12,500 nt of DNA from Chrysomallon squamiferum (Eukaryota > Mollusca > Gastropoda > Neomphalida > Peltospiridae): positions 17,140,906-17,153,405 of the forward strand of contig CM022677.1 of the NCBI GenBank assembly GCA_012295275.1, in the 5' to 3' direction. Shown piece by piece: positions 7,775 through 12,500 of the stretch. The notes under the pieces were generated by a model. The model ran no database searches. It saw nothing but the letters and a program-made list of their open reading frames with translations, and had not been told where the DNA came from. Positions within the stretch are counted from its first letter, which is position 1, and every line of letters begins with the position of its first letter. Both the position numbers and the translations under genes were made by a program.

Positions 7775-8894
7775 ACCTGTACAGGTTAACTACACATCTT
7801 TACCTGTCCGTGTTTACACAGGTGTGCATTTTGAACCGCGATAATATTTATACAACTAAGTAGTCTGTACTCGTTTTGTTTATGTTCGTGTAAACTATAT
7901 GCACTATTTATATATCATGTTTTCTTAGTTTTACCTGTATTGTTTACTTGTGTGTTCTGTAATACATAAACACGTCGTATTTTAACCTGTACCTGAATTA
8001 GTTAATTCTATATATTATACAGGTAAGTATTGTAATCAGTATGTAGGTAAAACTTGTATACTCTTCCTGTTTTGTCTACAGGTGAGTTAATTATAAACGT
8101 TACCTGTGCTTATTACGTACATAGGTACTTTTATAAACAATACTTGTTTTGTAAATCAGGATATTTATAGAATAGCTACAGTTAAACGCCCTGTCTTTGT
8201 CGTATTTCTATATATTACTGCAAACTTACCTGTAATGTAAATATTGAATGTAGATTATAGATTAAAAATGCTACCTGTATTGTTTATACAAGTGTATGCT
8301 CTGTACTATACCTTTAGGATATATATAACATTTACACAGATCCAGTTTTTTACTAAATTTGTAATAATTACTGTTAAATATTTTAAAATCAAAATATTTA
8401 AACTTCTAATATTTATAAGCATAAATGAACTAAAGCATGAAGTGTTTAAAGCTTTGAGAATTTTAAATTTCACCTGCTTATTTATAAAACAATATATATA
8501 ATATATATATACTTTCCAAACAGATCTTCTACATGCGAATTCTAAACTTACATATATATATATATAATGATTATATATATTCAAAACTTTACCTTCTGTA
8601 TGTAAATTCTAAACTCTACCTGCTTGGTCATAAACGACTACATTTTAAAATACATTTTTTTTTACAGGTAAATAATTAACAGGTGTGAAATCTAAATTTT
8701 TACCTGCTAGTTTTTTTAAGATCACAAAACTCGTCAATAATCTCAGATCCCGTGTCGGACAAGTATCCCTAGATTATCCACAGATAATCCTGCGCGGTGA
8801 TAATCCTAATCCAGAAGATCAAAGAGACTCGTCGCAGCTTTGCTTGAAGGTGTTAAAGTGCAGTCACGTGACCAAAGGGATTAGTGTTACCTGC
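7775..8894. promoter_or_regulatory. Dense array of ACCTGT/ACAGGT (CAGGTA-type) words
   Basis: ACCTGT or its complement ACAGGT starts at 7775, 7781, 7802, 7818, 7933, 7985, 8019, 8078, 8102, 8228, 8273, 8664 and 8679. ACCTGC occurs at 8472, 8618, 8702 and 8889. At 7775-7786 two copies abut as a perfect 12-bp palindrome. The 15-bp word TACCTGTATTGTTTA occurs twice (7932, 8272), so some copies may derive from a decayed tandem repeat. CAGGTA/CAGGTG is the core bound by Snail/ZEB zinc fingers and resembles the fly Zelda site. Many copies read CAGGTAA and also resemble 5' splice sites. AT-rich spacer DNA fills the rest, including (TA)n near 8491-8511 and 8551-8578. Confidence 0.5.
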
Positions 8895-8990
8895 TGTTTA
8901 ACGTGTTAACGTGTCAGTGATAATCAAGTGAAATGCGCATGACTGTAATCAGTCATCCGTGACTGTGAATTGCGTCACGATTTTTAATCG
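8741..8990. promoter_or_regulatory. Motif-dense island, candidate enhancer or promoter
   Basis: A 250-bp segment, less AT-rich than its flanks, packed with known binding words. TAATCC, the Otx/Pitx-type homeodomain site, lies at 8785-8790, 8801-8806 and 8807-8812, and reversed at 8878-8883. GATAATC words occur three times. An 8-bp tandem TTAACGTG lies at 8898-8913. An 18-bp hairpin, ATGACTG-TAAT-CAGTCAT, lies at 8939-8956. A 74-codon open frame (8685-8909) covers part of it but has no recognisable domain and crosses these repeats, so I do not annotate it as coding. Function is inferred from motif density only. Confidence 0.45.
8863..8872. promoter_or_regulatory. GTCACGTGAC palindrome (CLEAR/E-box-like)
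   Basis: Perfect 10-bp palindrome matching the CLEAR element bound by TFEB/MITF-type bHLH-zip factors, and the core E-box for USF and Max. It lies inside the motif-dense island, six bp from a TAATCC word on the opposite strand. Confidence 0.55.
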
Positions 8991-9285
8991 ATCTCAACAA
9001 ACAAAAAAATATCTGTTTCCTCTCTTTTGTGTGGCTTTGTTCAACCGAATATGATTTTTAATATTTAATCACAAAAAAAAATAAACTGCAGATAATTATC
9101 ACTGAAGCATTTTTAAAATCTTTTTTTTAGGAGGGGGTGGGGGGGTTCCTGACCACTTCGTAAAATGTATTCCGTGAAATCTTCTTTTCCTTGGAAATGA
9201 TTTTTTTTTTTTTTTTTTACTATTCTTTACTCGTCAAGAACTCAGGTTATAATCTTTCTACTTAGCATTATTCAAAGAGCTATCA
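8991..9285. other. AT-rich spacer with a G-run
   Basis: Includes G-runs at 9130-9145 (GG, GGGGG and GGGGGGG separated by single bases) and T18 at 9201-9218. The G-run has too few separate triplets for a standard quadruplex. Nothing else is recognisable. Confidence 0.6.
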
Positions 9286-9780
9286 TTCCTATTCCTGAAT
9301 GACGAAAGTTCCTAAAAATCGCAGAATTCCTGAATCTTCTGTATCTTATTTATTGGCTTCTTTAGATTAATGTTTCCAAATTCCTTATTTTTCGAAAGCT
9401 TAGTAATTCTGTATTTCAATTCCTTATTCCTTCTTCTTCGACTGATGTTATTCCTTATACCTAATTATTATTTTTTAATTTCTAGCTCCTTAATTCCTTC
9501 AATTTCTTCCCATAAGCTTCAGTGATATTAACAACTGGTGTTGAATTCCTTTCTTTTATGATTATCAAATTATTAAAATAATTATATTACCTTCACTTCC
9601 TGAATCCTTGTGCTTCTGTTCTGTTGAGAATATTCCGTTCTTCTTGTTCCTTAATTCACAAATAGCTTGATTCCTAACCATTCAATTCCTTTACTTCGTG
9701 TCGTTATATTTTATTCATGAAAATATCTTCTTCCTTAAACTTCCAAAAATATCCAGGAATCATAATATTACTTTATTCCT
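9286..9780 (+). repeat. Strand-biased interspersed TTCCT/AATTCCTT array
   Basis: TTCCT recurs about every 30 bp, often as AATTCCTTA, ATTCCTT or TTCCTGAAT, with about 18 copies by hand count; its complement AGGAA appears about once. The fixed orientation and recurring flanks suggest a very decayed short tandem repeat. Alternatively it is a cluster of ETS (GGAA) or TEAD (GGAAT) sites. There are no coding signs. Confidence 0.5.
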
Positions 9781-10164
9781 TGCTATTTCCGGTATTACTT
9801 GACAACTTGTCTGATTATATGTCGATAAATCTTTTTTTTTTTTTCACACGATTTTCTTGGTGACAGAAAAGAATTAATTGAAAATATGATAATCTTTCCT
9901 GTAATACCTCCTTTCTGGTCTATTAAATTTATAAAATTAATATTTAAATCCTTCTTCATGCATAATTAAATCAACATTTTTTTCCATAATACAGATCGAT
10001 TTTTGTTTTTTGATTTTTTTTAACTGCAAAGGAAACACATGTTCTCGTCTGCTCCTAAAAATTTTCTTTTTTCTTTTCTTTTCTTCCTTCAGTAATCATA
10101 TTCAGAAATTTTAACTCTTCTGAAAAATAAACATTTTTTTTTTTTTTTTTTCTCCATCCACTTA
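9781..10164. other. AT-rich, T-biased sequence, no gene seen
   Basis: Contains several TTCTTTTC runs near 10065-10090 and T18 at 10134-10151. No repeat family or frame is supported. Confidence 0.55.
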
Positions 10165-10570
10165 TATCGCGGCCATTTACACCCAAAACGTCCCAAAACA
10201 GAACTGAGCACTGAAAACTATGATCCGCCTAATCCGACAAGTACCAGTTCATGTTCTGCTGTAAATCCAACCCACTAACTAACGCACCGATACAACAAAA
10301 AAAAAAAATCGAACAGTCCGCCGCAAGCCAGTTGGCACTCTACTACGCTAGCTGGTTTGTGTTACGTGTTCGCTATCAAGCGTGGTACGTAATTGAAGCG
10401 GTCAAACGTAAGTGCTACGACCCCGAAATACGACTCGGATTTACGGCGAGTTTCGTGTCTCTCTCTGTGTGTGTTTGTATGTGTTAGACGATGGTTGTAT
10501 ATGGAACGAGGCGCTAAGCGTAAAATAGGTAACGTGGAGCAAGATATGTCGACTGTGTTTAGATAATATT
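10165..10570 (+). other. Locally CG-rich segment, possible promoter or untranslated exon
   Basis: By hand count, roughly thirty CG dinucleotides fall in about 400 bp, far more than in the neighbouring AT-rich DNA. A 78-codon frame (10251-10487) crosses it but shows no domain and ends in microsatellite-like Cys/Val codons. A donor-like AAC|GTAAGT lies at about 10405-10413. The piece could be a short promoter and 5' exon of a plus-strand gene continuing right, a relic of a mobile element, or chance. No family recognised. Confidence 0.3.
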
Positions 10571-10671
10571 TCATTCGGCGGTTTCCTCCACATGTGTGTA
10601 AATGTGTGTGTGTTTTTAAGCGAGGTCTGTTATTTCGATAGGAAGGGAAAATGTAGAGGGTTTTTGGTGGT

Positions 10672-10820
<149 letters not shown>

Positions 10821-10967
10821 GCTTTAATACAAACTGTAATTATATATAAACTTTAAAGTACCAACAATTAATGTTTACTTTCTTTAAACACAAGGATATT
10901 TTATGACTGCCATGTGTGTATTTTTAAGTGATGTCTGTTATTTCGATAGGAAGGGAAATGCAGAGGG

Positions 10968-11822
<855 letters not shown>

Positions 11823-12030
11823 GGCAATACTGCCAGTGTCAGACAGTGCATTAGTTCAAGCAATATTACCAGCGTCAGTGTCAGTATTATTAATTACCAA
11901 TGTCATTTAATTCGTTAGTCAGTATTACCAGCGTCAGCGGAAATGTTGCCAGTGTCAGTCAGTTTATTAATTATGGCAATATTACGTGGGTCAGTCAGTG
12001 TTTTAATACATATAATATTACCAATATCAA
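11823..12030. repeat. Diverged tandem repeat, about 35-37 bp unit
   Basis: Recurring order of words: CAATATTACC, then AGYGTCAG, then TCAGT, then TATTAATTA. Recognisable copies begin near 11824, 11860, 11918, 11940, 11975 and 12012, some shortened. A Ser/Val/Asn-rich frame from 11900 reads these repeats and is not supported as a gene. Confidence 0.7.
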
Positions 12031-12124
12031 AGTAATAACTTTTTTTAATTTTTTTGTTTTTTTCGAATCTATTTTATTAGGAGTATATGTTTTTATTTTC
12101 TTTTTTGTTTTATAGTTATAGAGG

Positions 12125-12157
<33 letters not shown>
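12125..12157. repeat. (CAT)11 microsatellite
   Basis: Eleven perfect CAT units. Confidence 0.96.
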
Positions 12158-12234
12158 TATAAATATATTTATATTTGGACCAACAGAACTGACCATGCAT
12201 CAGGTACGTTATCATCATAATGATAATACGTCGT

Positions 12235-12261
12235 CATCATCATCATCATCATCATCATCAT
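12235..12261. repeat. (CAT)9 microsatellite
   Basis: Nine CAT units, preceded by an imperfect TTATCATCATAATGATAATA palindrome at about 12209-12228. A poly-Ser frame crosses it and is not a gene. Confidence 0.95.
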
Positions 12262-12340
12262 TATCATTACAAACTGATTTACTGTACTGAACAACAACAT
12301 CCTTTATCGCGGAAGCCAAGAAACCGACCATAAGAACGCG

Positions 12341-12379
12341 TCAACATCAACATCAACAACATCAACATCATCATCATAA
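12341..12379. repeat. Interrupted (CAA)/(CAT) trinucleotide tract
   Basis: TCAACA and TCATCA words alternate. CATC/CAAC words continue more loosely to the right edge, where I see no gene. Confidence 0.85.
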
Positions 12380-12500
12380 TTCATAAGCCACCGAGTCAGA
12401 AATCTGACAATAAACATCGATAAACCATCGACGCATCACAATCAACATCATCTCAATCTTCATCGTACAATCGTTACCACTACGACTGTGTTTAAACGCG

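Noticed and set aside
8685-8909. 74-codon plus-strand frame in the motif-dense island
   Set aside because: No recognisable domain, no good start context, and it spans repeated binding words; a coding reading is possible but unsupported.
9130-9145. G-quadruplex
   Set aside because: Only three G runs (2, 5 and 7 nt); a standard four-triplet fold needs splitting runs and is doubtful.
12013-12023. TAATATTAC, identical to the origin nonamer of geminivirus-like circular DNA; also near 9762
   Set aside because: No stem-loop or Rep-like gene nearby, and a nine-base AT-rich word is expected by chance in this composition.

Overview
The window looks like non-coding DNA from an invertebrate animal genome, most plausibly a lophotrochozoan such as a mollusc. 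That placement is an inference from composition and gene content; no sequence search was possible. The DNA is strongly AT-rich, with long homopolymer runs, (GA)n, (TG)n, (CAT)n and (TTA/TTG)n microsatellites and several diverged minisatellites. There are no packed ORFs, ribosome binding sites or operons. The one convincing protein-coding segment ends at a consensus eukaryotic splice donor.

Layout. Positions 1-1624 are the visible part of intron 1 of a minus-strand gene; this stretch holds (TA)n, (GA)40, a diverged 50-56 bp tandem repeat, (TG)20 and two poly-A tracts. Positions 1625-1922 (minus) are the first coding exon of a receptor with an atrial-natriuretic-factor-receptor-type extracellular domain: a signal peptide, then the start of the periplasmic-binding-protein-like ligand domain, stopping in phase 1 where the family has its Leu-Gly-Pro segment. 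Further exons lie beyond the left edge. Positions 1923-2250 are the presumed 5' leader and promoter, including three tandem copies of a 19-20 bp unit, each with the CRE/ATF-like octamer TTACGTCA.

From 2251 to 12500 no coding exon can be supported. This flank holds an 11-bp-period repeat (2536-2612), a diverged inverted repeat (4034-4151), three 70-bp tandem copies (4331-4540), three perfect TGACGTCA palindromes within 108 bp (5897-6004), poly-T/poly-A tracts of 29-45 nt (6678-7300), a dense array of ACCTGT/ACAGGT words (7775-8894), a motif-dense 250-bp island with four TAATCC words and a GTCACGTGAC palindrome (8741-8990), a strand-biased array of TTCCT words (9286-9780), a locally CG-rich segment (10165-10570), two very long (GA)n tracts with matching left flanks (10591-11103), a degenerate 35-37 bp repeat (11823-12030) and CAT/CAA-rich sequence to the right edge.

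Best reading: the 5' end and upstream flank of one signalling-receptor gene. The regulatory candidates are the two groups of CRE-like sites, the CAGGTA-rich array and the TAATCC/CACGTG island. All are motif-level inferences. I see no complete novel gene system here.
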